Shown here: one piece after another, positions 50,263-59,194 of the stretch
How positions within the stretch are numbered: position 1 is the stretch's first letter
How the letters are laid out: each line of letters starts with the position of its first letter
Assembly (NCBI GenBank): GCA_035532935.1
Contig: DATKQE010000008.1
Span: 124,001 to 188,000, forward strand
Origin: DATJLY01 sp035532935
GTDB lineage: Bacteria > Pseudomonadota > Alphaproteobacteria > ATCC43930 > CGMCC-115725
Reading direction: 5' to 3'
Length of the DNA stretch: 64,000 bases
Program-made: the position numbers and the translations under genes
The notes under the pieces: generated by a model
What the model saw: only the letters and a program-made list of their open reading frames with translations
Told to the model about the DNA's origin: nothing
Database searches by the model: none

Positions 50263-53200
50263 CTATTTCGACCGGGCGCCGCCGAGCCGGTCGAGTTCCC
50301 GACGGCAATAGTCCGTCACGTCCTGCGGCCATGCCGTCCGCGGATTGTAGACCGCCCGCTTCACCGGCACGGACGCGCATTGGTTGAATTCGTCGGCTGC
50401 GGCGGGACCCTTTCGTTGCATGAGCAACGTCAGCGCCAATCTCTGATGTGCCATGGCCAGGCTCTTTTGCCACTCGGCATTCGATTGGTCCTCCCCGGTC
50501 AAGCGCGTCATGACCGTCAAGTCCTTGCCGTACTCGGTCGCGGCATCGTCGAGCCTGCCGAGTTCGCGCAACGCATCGCCGACCTTCTCGCGCGCGTTCG
50601 CCGCATCGTAGAGCGCGCGACCTTGCGCAGGGTCCTTGGCGAGGACCTCTTCCGCCATCGACGAATAGGTTCGATATTCCTTCAATGCGCCGTCGAAATC
50701 CTTCTCGGCCATCAACACCTCGCCGATGCGCTGGTGCGCGATCTCCAGAAACTGATGCCAGCGAAAATTGGCGGGATCGATGTCGTTTACCAATTTGGCG
50801 GCCATCGCCTCGTAGACCTTGTATTCGCCGAGCGCTTCCGGGAATTTGGCCTGGGCGAACTGCGAATCGCCCAGTCTTTGATGGCTTAGCGTCAGGGCAT
50901 CCTGGAAGATGGCGTTCTGCGGCTCCGCGGCGACCGCTTGCGCCGCCGCCGAACTGAACGACCGGTACTGGACATTGGCCTCTGCCGGCTTGCCCTGCGT
51001 CAGCAGGACGTCGCCGAGCCGCTCGTAACCAAAGGCCAATGCGCGCAACCACTGCGGGTTCCCCGGCTGGCGCGTATGCAGTTCGGTCGCGTGGTCGAGC
51101 CAAAGGCGATATTCCTTGGTCGCGCCGTCGAGATCGCCTTGCGTGCGCAAGGGATCGGCCACCCGCTCATAATCGAAGAAAAGCGAGCGCTGCATTTCCT
51201 CGTCACCGGGATTTGCCGTCACGATCTTGAGGGCGGCGTTCACCGCCTCGCGGCCCCGCTCCAACGCGCCGGGGACGTCGCCCTGATAGAGCAGCGCGTC
51301 GCTGAGCCGTCCGCGCGCGACCGCCCACAATCGCCGCCATGCGACGCTCGCCGGGTCCTTGCTCAGAAGACGGTCGGCGAGCGCGTTCTCGTCGTCGGCG
51401 AACTTGCGCGCGGACACGATGTCGCCGAAGGTGACATAGGCCAAGGCGAGATCGTCGAGCAGCCGGATCCGCGCGCTTGTCACGTCGTCGCCGTCGCCGC
51501 TGAGCCGACTGACGGTCTTGAGCGCTTGCGCCATCAGCGGCTTCATCAGGGCCGTCGAGATCGAGCCATCCTCGTAGCTGTTCGCCAGAAGCTGACTCGA
51601 TCCTGCGGCCTGATCCACGGCGACGTGGTAATTGTTCGCGGCTTCGTCGAGGGCGACCGTGGCGACGCCGCGCTCATACCATGCGACCGCGCCGAACGAA
51701 GCGGCCGCCACGAGCAGAATTCCGGCGATGATGCTGGCATTGCGGAAGATCCGTGCGATCCGCTGCGCCGTCCGCAGCTCCTTGAGGCGCAATTCCTCCT
51801 TGCGCCGCTCCTCCTCCGCTTTGCGCGCCCGGTCGGCCAAGAGCGAGGCGTCGATATAAGCGGCCACCTCGGGATCGAGCGCGTCGCGGTGGTCCTTGCG
51901 GATTTCCTCGGCCTCGGCGAGCCGGCGCGGCGACAGCAGCAGGAGGTCCGGGTCGTTGTCGTGGCCGTCCCAGTTCGCCTGCTCGCCCTGGAGCCGCCGC
52001 CGCGCGATGAGGAACTCGCGCTGGTCGTCGATCAGCTCCTTGAGCCGCGGCCAACGCGCGAGCAATGCCTCGTGCGCGATCCGTAAGGTCCGCCCGGTGC
52101 CCGGGTCGTCGGCGACCACGAGCCGCGCCGCGACCAGCCGTTCGCCCAGCCGTTTCTGCAGCGGATCGGCGAACGAAGCCTCGCGCACCATGCGCGCCGT
52201 CGCCGTTCCCTTGAGCTCGTCCACCTCGACGAGGCTGAGCAGCACGGTGCGGAGCGCCTGCGCCAGACGCGGCGGCAGCTCGCCCGGTGGCGTGTCGTCC
52301 GTCGCTTCGAGCGCCATGGCCGCGGCCAGGTCGCGGACGAGTTGCTCCGCATGATTGGCGATCGCGCCCTGGAGCCCGCCGAGCTCGTCGTAGCGATGGA
52401 ATGTCAGGACGTTCCGCGGCGTCTCCGTGTCGTCGTGCGACGCCGCGACATCGCCCGATTCGATGTCGCGGCGATAGAGCTCGTCGAGCACGAAGGAGAG
52501 GAGCGGCAGCGCGGCCGGATCGCTCGCCGCGTCGTCGCGGATCGCCTGGGCGAGGTTGGTTCCCGGCTCCCGCTTGCTCGCGGCGGCATCGCCCGGCCCG
52601 TCGCCGGTATAGACCTCGAACCCGACCCCGGCCGCCTCGGCGGGGAGCGTGATGATCTGCTCGATCTCCACGGTGCTGGGCGGCGCCAAAAGATATTGCC
52701 CTTGCGCCGCCAGCTCCCTGAGCGCCGGCAGCTCGACCATGCGGTGAAAGAAGTCGCTCCGCATGGTGGCGATGACCCAGACGAGGCCGCTGCGCGCGAG
52801 CCCGGCGACGAGCCCGTCGATCGCGCGGCGCGATGCCTCGTCGAAGCCCGGCGCGGTGAACAGCACCTCCATCTGGTCGAGCATGAGCACCAGCCGGGCG
52901 CACGACGATTCCTGCCGGAACGCGTCCTTCTCGGTGGCGGCAACTCGCTCGAGCGCAAGGCGCAGGGGCATGACGGCAAGGTCGTTGCCGCCCTTGAGTT
53001 GCGCCGCGACATCCTTGGGCGCGAACCCGACCGCGCGCAGCTCCGGCAGCGCTTCCGCCAAGGCGTTGGCGAAGCCTTCATAGGGATCGGGCAGGAGCTG
53101 GTCCGGCACGATGATCGCATGCCGCCACGCCGTCGCGCCGGCGACGATGCCGGGCGTCACGAGATCGGGCAGGATGCCGGCGCGCACGAGCGAGGATTTG

Positions 53201-54003
53201 CCGGAGCCGCTGGCGCCCAACACCAGCATGAAGGCGGCGCCGTCTTCGGCGCGGCGGACGAGCGCCTCGATGATCTCGCGCTCGGCCCGTTCGCGGCCGA
53301 AGAAGATCGCCGCATGCTCGCTGTCGAACGCCTGAAGCCCGCGATAGGGCGAGCCGTCCCACCACGAGACCTGCTGCGCCGCGTCGGTCGTGCGCTCGAC
53401 CCGCAGCGGGCCGGGCGGCAGCCGGACGCGCAGGATTTCGCGCAGATCCCGCTCGATCAGCGCCTCGAACTCGTCGAGCGCAACGAAGCGGTTGAACGCC
53501 GCCTTGAAGTGGCCTTCGGCATCCTCGAAATGCCGGTGCCAGAAGCCTTGCAGCGCTTCCCATTGCTGCTTCGCCTGGTCGAGTTCCTCGGCGCGATCCC
53601 ACTGTGCCTCGGCCTTCGCGATCTTGCGGTAGACGAGAAGATCGGGGACGCCGTGGCGGCGCTGGCGCGCAGCGAGCGCGTCCTCGTATTCCCACTCCGT
53701 GCCGGTGACGGGAACGCGGCCGTCGATGCCCCGGTATTCCGTCTTCTCGGTGCGTTCCGGCAGCGGCGTGCCGAGCCGCCGCCACAGGATCAGCACGACG
53801 ATGTCGGCATTCGATGGCGGATCGATGATGTCCTGGAAATGGGCGCCGCCGAGCTGCGGATTGAGCTCCCACAGCACCGGCTGAATATCGAAGAAGCGGG
53901 CGAATTCACGCTGGAGCCGGGTGATGACCAGCGACGTCCGCCGCCGTTCCGCGCTCACGTCCGACGGCGAGGAGATGAAGATCTTGAGACGCGACTGCGG
54001 CAT
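50263..54003 (-). CDS. DUF4062-nSTAND1-TPR signalling ATPase
   Basis: A 1246-residue multidomain protein. Residues 6-115 resemble DUF4062 (KIFISSPSDVSAERR, LWELNP, DIVVLILWRRLGTPLP), a Rossmann-like TIR/SLOG-related module. Residues 218-700 form an nSTAND1 NTPase: SPYRGLQAFDSEHAAIFFGRE, Walker A GASGSGKS (263-270), Walker B LVLMLDQME (371-379), sensor ATMRSDFF (412-419), then the winged-helix-like RIAHEALLARWPRL. A Lys/Glu-rich helix and one transmembrane helix (about 752-775) precede TPR repeats (about 830-1200). Start at 54003 follows AAGGAG. STAND proteins with such N- and C-termini act as switch-like sensors in conflict or stress signalling. The trigger is unknown. Confidence 0.88.
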   Translation of the reverse strand: MPQSRLKIFISSPSDVSAERRRTSLVITRLQREFARFFDIQPVLWELNPQLGGAHFQDIIDPPSNADIVVLILWRRLGTPLPERTEKTEYRGIDGRVPVTGTEWEYEDALAARQRRHGVPDLLVYRKIAKAEAQWDRAEELDQAKQQWEALQGFWHRHFEDAEGHFKAAFNRFVALDEFEALIERDLREILRVRLPPGPLRVERTTDAAQQVSWWDGSPYRGLQAFDSEHAAIFFGRERAEREIIEALVRRAEDGAAFMLVLGASGSGKSSLVRAGILPDLVTPGIVAGATAWRHAIIVPDQLLPDPYEGFANALAEALPELRAVGFAPKDVAAQLKGGNDLAVMPLRLALERVAATEKDAFRQESSCARLVLMLDQMEVLFTAPGFDEASRRAIDGLVAGLARSGLVWVIATMRSDFFHRMVELPALRELAAQGQYLLAPPSTVEIEQIITLPAEAAGVGFEVYTGDGPGDAAASKREPGTNLAQAIRDDAASDPAALPLLSFVLDELYRRDIESGDVAASHDDTETPRNVLTFHRYDELGGLQGAIANHAEQLVRDLAAAMALEATDDTPPGELPPRLAQALRTVLLSLVEVDELKGTATARMVREASFADPLQKRLGERLVAARLVVADDPGTGRTLRIAHEALLARWPRLKELIDDQREFLIARRRLQGEQANWDGHDNDPDLLLLSPRRLAEAEEIRKDHRDALDPEVAAYIDASLLADRARKAEEERRKEELRLKELRTAQRIARIFRNASIIAGILLVAAASFGAVAWYERGVATVALDEAANNYHVAVDQAAGSSQLLANSYEDGSISTALMKPLMAQALKTVSRLSGDGDDVTSARIRLLDDLALAYVTFGDIVSARKFADDENALADRLLSKDPASVAWRRLWAVARGRLSDALLYQGDVPGALERGREAVNAALKIVTANPGDEEMQRSLFFDYERVADPLRTQGDLDGATKEYRLWLDHATELHTRQPGNPQWLRALAFGYERLGDVLLTQGKPAEANVQYRSFSSAAAQAVAAEPQNAIFQDALTLSHQRLGDSQFAQAKFPEALGEYKVYEAMAAKLVNDIDPANFRWHQFLEIAHQRIGEVLMAEKDFDGALKEYRTYSSMAEEVLAKDPAQGRALYDAANAREKVGDALRELGRLDDAATEYGKDLTVMTRLTGEDQSNAEWQKSLAMAHQRLALTLLMQRKGPAAADEFNQCASVPVKRAVYNPRTAWPQDVTDYCRRELDRLGGARSK

Positions 54004-54036
54004 GGTCTCCTTGCTCCTCCGCGCTTCGGCCCATCC

Positions 54037-54105
54037 ACAACTGTGCTGTCCCACCGACGCCGGGCGTCAGCCGACCGGCGCACAATGGACAGTTGTTGCG
54101 GGACA
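54037..54105. promoter_or_regulatory. paired inverted repeats upstream of the STAND gene
   Basis: ACAACTGT (54037-54044) is inverted at ACAGTTGT (54089-54096). TGTCCC (54047-54052) is inverted at GGGACA (54100-54105). The elements begin 34 nt upstream of the STAND start. They could be operator half-sites or form a long-loop hairpin. The remaining 54106-54302 is AT-richer than its surroundings and shows no gene. Confidence 0.35.
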
Positions 54106-54302
54106 ACCGCGGGTTCGTGTTATGGAAATCGTTCGCCTTATTCGACGCGGAAATGGTCCGGCAATGACTGTACGCAACGAGGGCATCCGGCGGATTTCCA
54201 AGGCCTCGATTATTTTGCCGCGCTTCCGTTACCAAGCAGCAAGGCCATGCTCCCGCGGTGCAGGCGGTTCGTCATCGTGGGCCGATCATGGTTAAGATTC
54301 CG

Positions 54303-56174
54303 TCACGATGGCGTTCGCCGCCGATGCAACAGAAACATGCGCATGTGGCCGTACTTCTTCGCTGCCTCGGTCATGCCGACATACTCGCAAACAAAATCCC
54401 GGCCATGCTCCAGCGCCACGACCGCAGCGAATGTCTCGGTGACATAGACGCAGCCTTCCGGCGTCACCGGCTCGATGCGCGCCGCTCGGCTGACGTGGGC
54501 GCCGAAATAGTTGATCTTCTTCAGCACCGGATCGACGGCCGGATAGGCGGGGCCGAAATGCCCGCCGACGCGCAGCGCCATGTGGCCGGGCAGGCCGAGC
54601 GCCGCCAGATCGAGCCGTCCGATCGCGCTCTGCAGATCGAGCGCGCAGGCGGCGGCCTGCCCAACGTCTTCGAACACGAGAAAGAGTCCGTCGCCCCACG
54701 TGTTCGCAAAGCAGACCGCGTTGCCGAAAGCGTCGACGACCTTGGCCATCTCGCCAAGGAGGCCCGCGATGTAGCGCGGCAATTCGACGTCGGAGAGCTT
54801 GCTGAACCCCTTGATGTCGCAGAACAGCATCGCGCGCGCCAGCCGCCCGCCGGGAGACGTCGTCGTCGTCGGCGTCGCGGCATCGGTCTTGTCAGCGACA
54901 ATCCGCCGGCGCTGGTTTCGCGGCGGAATGATCGTCTGTCCCAGGCCGCTTGCGCGCCAGCGCTCCACATCGGCCGCGGTGCCGGCGACCCCTTCCGGCG
55001 CCTCGCCATCCCATACGCTCATCTGCTCGGCTTCGGTGCCGAGATGCCGCGCGCGCAGCACGGCAAGCCCCATCGCGATCCTGCTGCAATAGGCGAACAG
55101 GCGATCGTCGCCGAGATAGGCGTCCTCGGTGGCATAGCGCACGGTGTCGGCAGCGGCATAGCAGGCCTCGAAGCGACGGACCCAGTCCTCGCCCGCGGGT
55201 CGCACGGAGATGTCGACGAACTCCTCGCGCGCAAATGGCACGACGACATGCAAGCTCGCGCCCCGCCGCAGCAGCGATTCGGCAAAAAGAATGTCGGCCC
55301 CCGAGGCCAGCGAGCCATAGCCGAAGCCGACGCGCCCGCGCGCGAGATGCGCGGCGATCTGCGCCGCGACGGCAAGCTCGTCGGCGGCCTCGAAGCGACC
55401 GCGCTGGCCGCGCGGCTTGATGAGATGACCGACATAGTGGACCACAAGCGGTGGCGCGATCTCGCCGGCAAACCGGCCCGCGTCGATACCCTTGGCCTTC
55501 AGCACGAGCTGAAGCTGCTTCCACGTCGTTGCGAGCGCGGCGTGATCGCCGCCATTGGCCGCAAGAGCCCTGGGCACGAGCGCATGCGCGGCATCGACCG
55601 CGCCCAACAGCAGCAGCGCCTCGACGCGTGTCGCGAGACGGTAGAATTCGTCGGCTTCGATCCCCGCGACAGTCGCCGGTTCTCGCTCCGCTGCGTCGAG
55701 CTCGTTCAGGATCCGTCGCGCGAGCGCTGCGGCGGCGGCGGCGTCTCCCGCCAAGAGGCGCAGGGTCGCCGCGTTGATGCCGGGATAATAGCCGCGCGTG
55801 CGCCGATAGATTTCGCCATAGCGCTCGGCCGCCACGCCGAAGGCGCGGCGCCGATCCGCCTCGTCGAGGGTGGCGAGCGCCTGGTCCTTCAGCAATCGGG
55901 CACGGAGCGCCGCGATGTCCTCGTGATCGGCTTCGGCCGCGGCGAGGCCGTACGCGTCATACTGGCGACACGCGAGTTCGGTCGCTCCGGCGCGCGCCAG
56001 GCACAGCACGGCACGATGCCTGAGCCAGAGATCGTGCGGGACCATCGCCAATCCCTGGGTCGCAATGTCGTAGGCCTTGAACAGCTCGCCCGCGCTCTCG
56101 AACGATTTGGCTTCTGCCAGCCAATCGCTCGCCGTGTGCCGCGATCGATCGGGTCCGTGCTCATCCTGCTGCAT
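54303..56174 (-). CDS. TPR/TRAF-binding-like - SLOG-like - class III nucleotidyl cyclase fusion
   Basis: A 623-residue soluble protein in three parts. Residues 15-215 are TPR-like helices similar to the TRAFs-binding (MAP3K) domain found in bacterial signalling proteins. Residues 245-385 look like a SLOG-type Rossmann nucleotide sensor: VHYVGHLIKP, GYGSLASGADILFAESLLRRGASLHVVVPF. Residues 445-600 are a class III adenylate/guanylate cyclase: metal Asp in FCDIKGFS (Asp453), NTWGDGLFLVF (Asp495), and GAHVSRAARIEP. In the last motif the transition-state Asn is replaced by Ser562 while Arg566 is kept. It is 300 nt upstream of the STAND gene on the same strand. It probably turns a small-molecule signal into cyclic nucleotide; whether it makes cAMP or cGMP cannot be told. 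Confidence 0.82.
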   Translation of the reverse strand: MQQDEHGPDRSRHTASDWLAEAKSFESAGELFKAYDIATQGLAMVPHDLWLRHRAVLCLARAGATELACRQYDAYGLAAAEADHEDIAALRARLLKDQALATLDEADRRRAFGVAAERYGEIYRRTRGYYPGINAATLRLLAGDAAAAAALARRILNELDAAEREPATVAGIEADEFYRLATRVEALLLLGAVDAAHALVPRALAANGGDHAALATTWKQLQLVLKAKGIDAGRFAGEIAPPLVVHYVGHLIKPRGQRGRFEAADELAVAAQIAAHLARGRVGFGYGSLASGADILFAESLLRRGASLHVVVPFAREEFVDISVRPAGEDWVRRFEACYAAADTVRYATEDAYLGDDRLFAYCSRIAMGLAVLRARHLGTEAEQMSVWDGEAPEGVAGTAADVERWRASGLGQTIIPPRNQRRRIVADKTDAATPTTTTSPGGRLARAMLFCDIKGFSKLSDVELPRYIAGLLGEMAKVVDAFGNAVCFANTWGDGLFLVFEDVGQAAACALDLQSAIGRLDLAALGLPGHMALRVGGHFGPAYPAVDPVLKKINYFGAHVSRAARIEPVTPEGCVYVTETFAAVVALEHGRDFVCEYVGMTEAAKKYGHMRMFLLHRRRTPS

Positions 56175-56370
56175 CGCAATCCCCGCCCCAGGCAGCGAAA
56201 ATCACGACCCTTGACCAGGTCCGACCCGCCCGCCCTGCCGCACCCCTCATTGGGAGTATATCACCGCTCTCGTTAATAATGCCGCCGAGGCGGCAGCCGG
56301 GCGGTCGTGTATCGCGGCGAGCTGTGCGGAAGATCGCCAAGGCGGCGGCGAAAGACGAGCTCGAAAGGCG

Positions 56371-56541
56371 CTAATCGTTCGCCGCCTCAAGCTGCTGAGC
56401 CTTGAGCTCGATATGTTTCGCCAGGAGGCGGCGGCTTTGCCGTTCCTCGGCGCTGCCCCCGAGTTCGGCCCACCCTCGATACCATGCGGCCAGCGCTCGA
56501 AGCTGTTCAATCTCGCGACGGTGCTCGGCGAGCTTGTCCAT
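56371..56541 (-). CDS. small helical protein, unknown
   Basis: A 56-residue charged protein, almost entirely predicted helix (MDKLAEHRREIEQLRALAAW..., SRRLLAKHIELKAQQLEA), typical of short conserved alphaproteobacterial hypotheticals with a WAELGGSAEERQ turn. Start at 56541 has TGGGCGG before it; ATG 56577 is the alternative. It shares the strand of the slipin gene upstream. Confidence 0.55.
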   Translation of the reverse strand: MDKLAEHRREIEQLRALAAWYRGWAELGGSAEERQSRRLLAKHIELKAQQLEAAND

Positions 56542-56632
56542 GCCGCCCAGGCTGGGCGTCAACGCCGAGCCATACAATGCGATAGATCAATCGGGGCGGC
56601 GGCCCGCCGGCGAACGGCAGCGGGTCGAGGGC

Positions 56633-57415
56633 TCAGGCGGGCTCGGCGGGCACCGATCCCGTCCGCCCCCCCCAGGCCTGCAGCAGTTCGATGGGGAACG
56701 GGAAGACGATGGTCGAGCTTTTCTCGCCCGCGATGTCGAACAGCGTCGCGAGATAGCGGAGCTGCATCGCCTGCGGCACCGGTTGCAGAATCTGCGCCGC
56801 CTCGAGCAGCTTTTGCGCCGCCTGCTCCTCGCCCAGGGCGTTGATGACCTTGGCACGGCGCGAGCGCTCGGCCTCGGCCTGCCGGGCGATCGCGCGGACC
56901 ATGCTTTCTTCGAGGTCGATGCGCTTGATCTCGACGTTCGAGACCTTGATTCCCCAGCCCTCGGTCTGCTTGTCGAGCGCATCCTGAATATCGGCGTTGA
57001 GCTTGTCGCGCTCGGCCAGCATCTCGTCGAGTTCGTGCTTGCCCAACACCGAGCGCAGCGTGGTCTGGGACAGCTGGCTCGTCGCTTCCATGTAGTTGTT
57101 CACCTGGATGACCGCGCGCTCGGCGTCGACGACGCGGAAGTAGATGACGGCGCTGACCTTGACCGAGACATTGTCCCGCGAGATCACGTCCTGCGGCGGC
57201 ACTTCGACGACGACGATGCGCAAGTCGACGCGGACCACCTGCTGCACCAGCGGCACGATCAGGACGAGGCCCGGTCCCTTGGTCCCCGTATAGCGGCCGA
57301 GCGTGAACATGACGCCGCGCTCGTACTCGCGGAAGATGCGGATCGCCGAGCTCAGGAACAGCACGGCGAAAATCGCGACGATGACGACGATCGAGATGCC
57401 GGTAATCATGGTCAT
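56633..57415 (-). CDS. slipin / stomatin-like SPFH protein
   Basis: Membrane-associated SPFH protein of 260 residues. An N-terminal hydrophobic hairpin (about 4-24) is followed by REYERGVMFTLGRYTGTKGPGLVLIVPLVQQV, the SPFH domain, and a coiled stretch rich in Ala/Glu (EESMVRAIARQAEAERSRRAKVINALGEEQAA). Slipins are encoded with NfeD-type proteases, as here (27-nt gap), and form membrane microdomain assemblies. Confidence 0.92.
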   Translation of the reverse strand: MTMITGISIVVIVAIFAVLFLSSAIRIFREYERGVMFTLGRYTGTKGPGLVLIVPLVQQVVRVDLRIVVVEVPPQDVISRDNVSVKVSAVIYFRVVDAERAVIQVNNYMEATSQLSQTTLRSVLGKHELDEMLAERDKLNADIQDALDKQTEGWGIKVSNVEIKRIDLEESMVRAIARQAEAERSRRAKVINALGEEQAAQKLLEAAQILQPVPQAMQLRYLATLFDIAGEKSSTIVFPFPIELLQAWGGRTGSVPAEPA

Positions 57416-57442
57416 GCCTCCCCTTGGCGGTGACGGGATCTT

Positions 57443-58834
57443 CTAGCGTTGCGGCTCGACGGTCAGGACCAGGCCGTCGCGGCCGACGACCTTGATGCGC
57501 GTCCGCGGCGGCACCGGCTGCCGGGCGCGTGCCTGCCAGAGCTCGCCCTCGACCCGGACCCTGCCGGCCGGACCGTCCCATGAGACGACCTCGCCCGCGG
57601 CGCCGATCAGCGCCTCGCCCCCCGTCACCACCGGCCGGCGCCGCGACCGGAGCAGCATGGCGAGGACCAGAAAGAAGAATCCGGCGGTGATGACGGTGGC
57701 GGCGACCACGACCGAGATCGACAGCCCGAACCCCGGCGCGTTGCCGTGGAACATCAGGACGGATCCGAACACGAACGCGACGATGCCGCCGACCCCGAGC
57801 ACGCCGAACGTGCCGATGAAGGCCTCGGCCACCATGAGGGCGATGCCGAGCAGAACGAGACCGGCACCGGCATAATCGATCGGCAGCAGGTTGAGCGCGA
57901 ACAGCGCGACGAGCAGGCTGATCGCGCCGATCAGTCCCGGCAGAACGGCGCCCGGGCTCATGAGTTCGAAGATCAACCCATAGGCGCCGAGCAGCATCAG
58001 CAGATAGGCGATATTGGGATCGGTGACGACCGCGAGCAGCCGTGTGCGCCAGTCGGGGGCGATCGTGACGATGTCGAGGCCGGCAGTCGCAAGGCGCTCC
58101 GGCTTGCCGGCCACGGTCACGGTCCGCCCATCGATCTGGCGGAGCAGGTCGGGCACATCCGTGGCGATCACGTCGATGACGTGCAGCGTGAGGGCATCGG
58201 CGGCCGGCAGGCTCGCCGCACTGCGCACGGCCGCCTCCGCCCAATCCGCGTTGCGACCGTTGAGCTCGGCAAGGCTGCGGATATAGGCGACGGAATCATT
58301 GAGGATCTTGCGGGTCTCGGTGTCCTCCGGCGCGGCGCCGGCGGGTTCGCCGGGCTTGCCCGCACCCGCGTTCTTGTTGCCGCCGCCTGGCGCGGGCGCT
58401 GGCGGCGGCCCGGCGGGCGCGAGCGGCAGCCCTTGCAGTTGAACCGGCGTCGCGGCGCCGAGATTGGTCCCGGGCGCCATGGCGGCGATGGCGCAGGCAT
58501 AGGCGATATAGGTGCCGGCGCTGGCCGCGCGGGCGCCGCTCGGGGCGACATAGGCCGCGACCGGCACCGGCGTGGCGAGAATGGCGCGAATGATCGCGCG
58601 CATCGAGGTCTCGAGCCCGCCCGGCGTATCGATGCGCAGGATGACGAGGCCGGTGTCGCGCGGTCGCACCGCCGCAAGCTCGCGCCCGACATAATCGGCG
58701 ACCGCGGGCCCGATCGCGCCGTCGATCTCGAGCACGACCGCCCGCCGATCCGCCGCCGCGGATGGCATCGCCAGTGCTGCCGCCAGGACGACGGCGAGCA
58801 CGACGACGGCGTACCACCGCGGGCGCTGGTCCAC
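57443..58834 (-). CDS. NfeD-family serine protease (NfeD1b, long form)
   Basis: A 463-residue protein: signal peptide, ClpP-class serine protease domain (about 35-250), four to five transmembrane helices (about 255-390) and a C-terminal OB-fold NfeD domain (about 400-463). The protease keeps LVILRIDTPGGLETSMRAII and the nucleophile region APSGARAASAGTYIA. A Gly/Pro/Ala-rich insert near GTNLGAATPVQL is longer than usual. The likely partner and substrate is the slipin downstream. The start is a GTG at 58834 with no ribosome binding site of its own; a short upstream ORF stops 6 nt before it. Confidence 0.9.
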   Translation of the reverse strand: MDQRPRWYAVVVLAVVLAAALAMPSAAADRRAVVLEIDGAIGPAVADYVGRELAAVRPRDTGLVILRIDTPGGLETSMRAIIRAILATPVPVAAYVAPSGARAASAGTYIAYACAIAAMAPGTNLGAATPVQLQGLPLAPAGPPPAPAPGGGNKNAGAGKPGEPAGAAPEDTETRKILNDSVAYIRSLAELNGRNADWAEAAVRSAASLPAADALTLHVIDVIATDVPDLLRQIDGRTVTVAGKPERLATAGLDIVTIAPDWRTRLLAVVTDPNIAYLLMLLGAYGLIFELMSPGAVLPGLIGAISLLVALFALNLLPIDYAGAGLVLLGIALMVAEAFIGTFGVLGVGGIVAFVFGSVLMFHGNAPGFGLSISVVVAATVITAGFFFLVLAMLLRSRRRPVVTGGEALIGAAGEVVSWDGPAGRVRVEGELWQARARQPVPPRTRIKVVGRDGLVLTVEPQR

Positions 58835-58840
58835 GCGGGG

Positions 58841-58903
58841 TTATCCGGCCCCGGGTTCGATCGCGGGCGGATCGCTTCCGGTGACGAGCAAGGCCGCTTG
58901 CAT
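58841..58903 (-). CDS. possible 20-aa leader peptide for the NfeD gene
   Basis: A 20-codon frame (MQAALLVTGSDPPAIEPGAG) with a good CAGGAGA ribosome binding site 6 nt before the ATG. Its TAA lies 6 nt before the GTG of the NfeD gene, which itself lacks a Shine-Dalgarno. This layout suits translational coupling. It could equally be chance; conservation is unknown. Confidence 0.35.
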   Translation of the reverse strand: MQAALLVTGSDPPAIEPGAG

Positions 58904-59116
58904 GGCAATCTCCTGGTCGAAGTCTACCGCGCCGCCATCGAGTGTCGACATCGATGCGTCCCGCGTCCTTGATGCGGATCAAGGCGGGCGGCCGCTCGGC
59001 GCGATAGGAGAGGTGATCCGCGGCAAGACCGCGGTGCCGCCTCGCGCGAGCATGAACTTTTTGTCATTCGGCATGGCCGCGTGATCGACCCATGTCATGG
59101 CGGCAGGCGCCACCGG
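58904..59116. other. divergent intergenic region, NfeD / thiolase
   Basis: About 210 nt before the reductase remnant. CCGCGG-caagac-CCGCGG-like blocks near 59020-59035 can form a small hairpin. I see no convincing gene or promoter. Confidence 0.4.
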
Positions 59117-59164
59117 CTAACCGGCGTAACGCTGTCGATCAACGGCGGCACGTGCATGCCATAG
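59117..59164 (+). pseudogene. decayed 3' end of an SDR (acetoacetyl-CoA / 3-oxoacyl-ACP reductase-like)
   Basis: The frame at 59117 reads LTGVTLSINGGTCMP followed by TAG. That is the standard C-terminal signature of FabG/PhaB reductases (ITG-x-LSINGG-x-M). Upstream the similarity stops at once and frames are interrupted, so only the tail of the gene is left. It ends 30 nt before a thiolase, the usual partner of PhaB. Confidence 0.5.
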
Positions 59165-59194
59165 GCGGTGCCGCCAATCCGAGGAGACTTTGTC

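Noticed and set aside
53906..54235. 109-codon minus-strand frame upstream of the STAND gene
   Set aside because: Overlaps the STAND N-terminus in another frame and has no clear start signal.
54258..56276. + strand frame of 672 codons over the cyclase fusion
   Set aside because: Antisense shadow; no recognisable domain while the minus strand encodes TPR/SLOG/cyclase.
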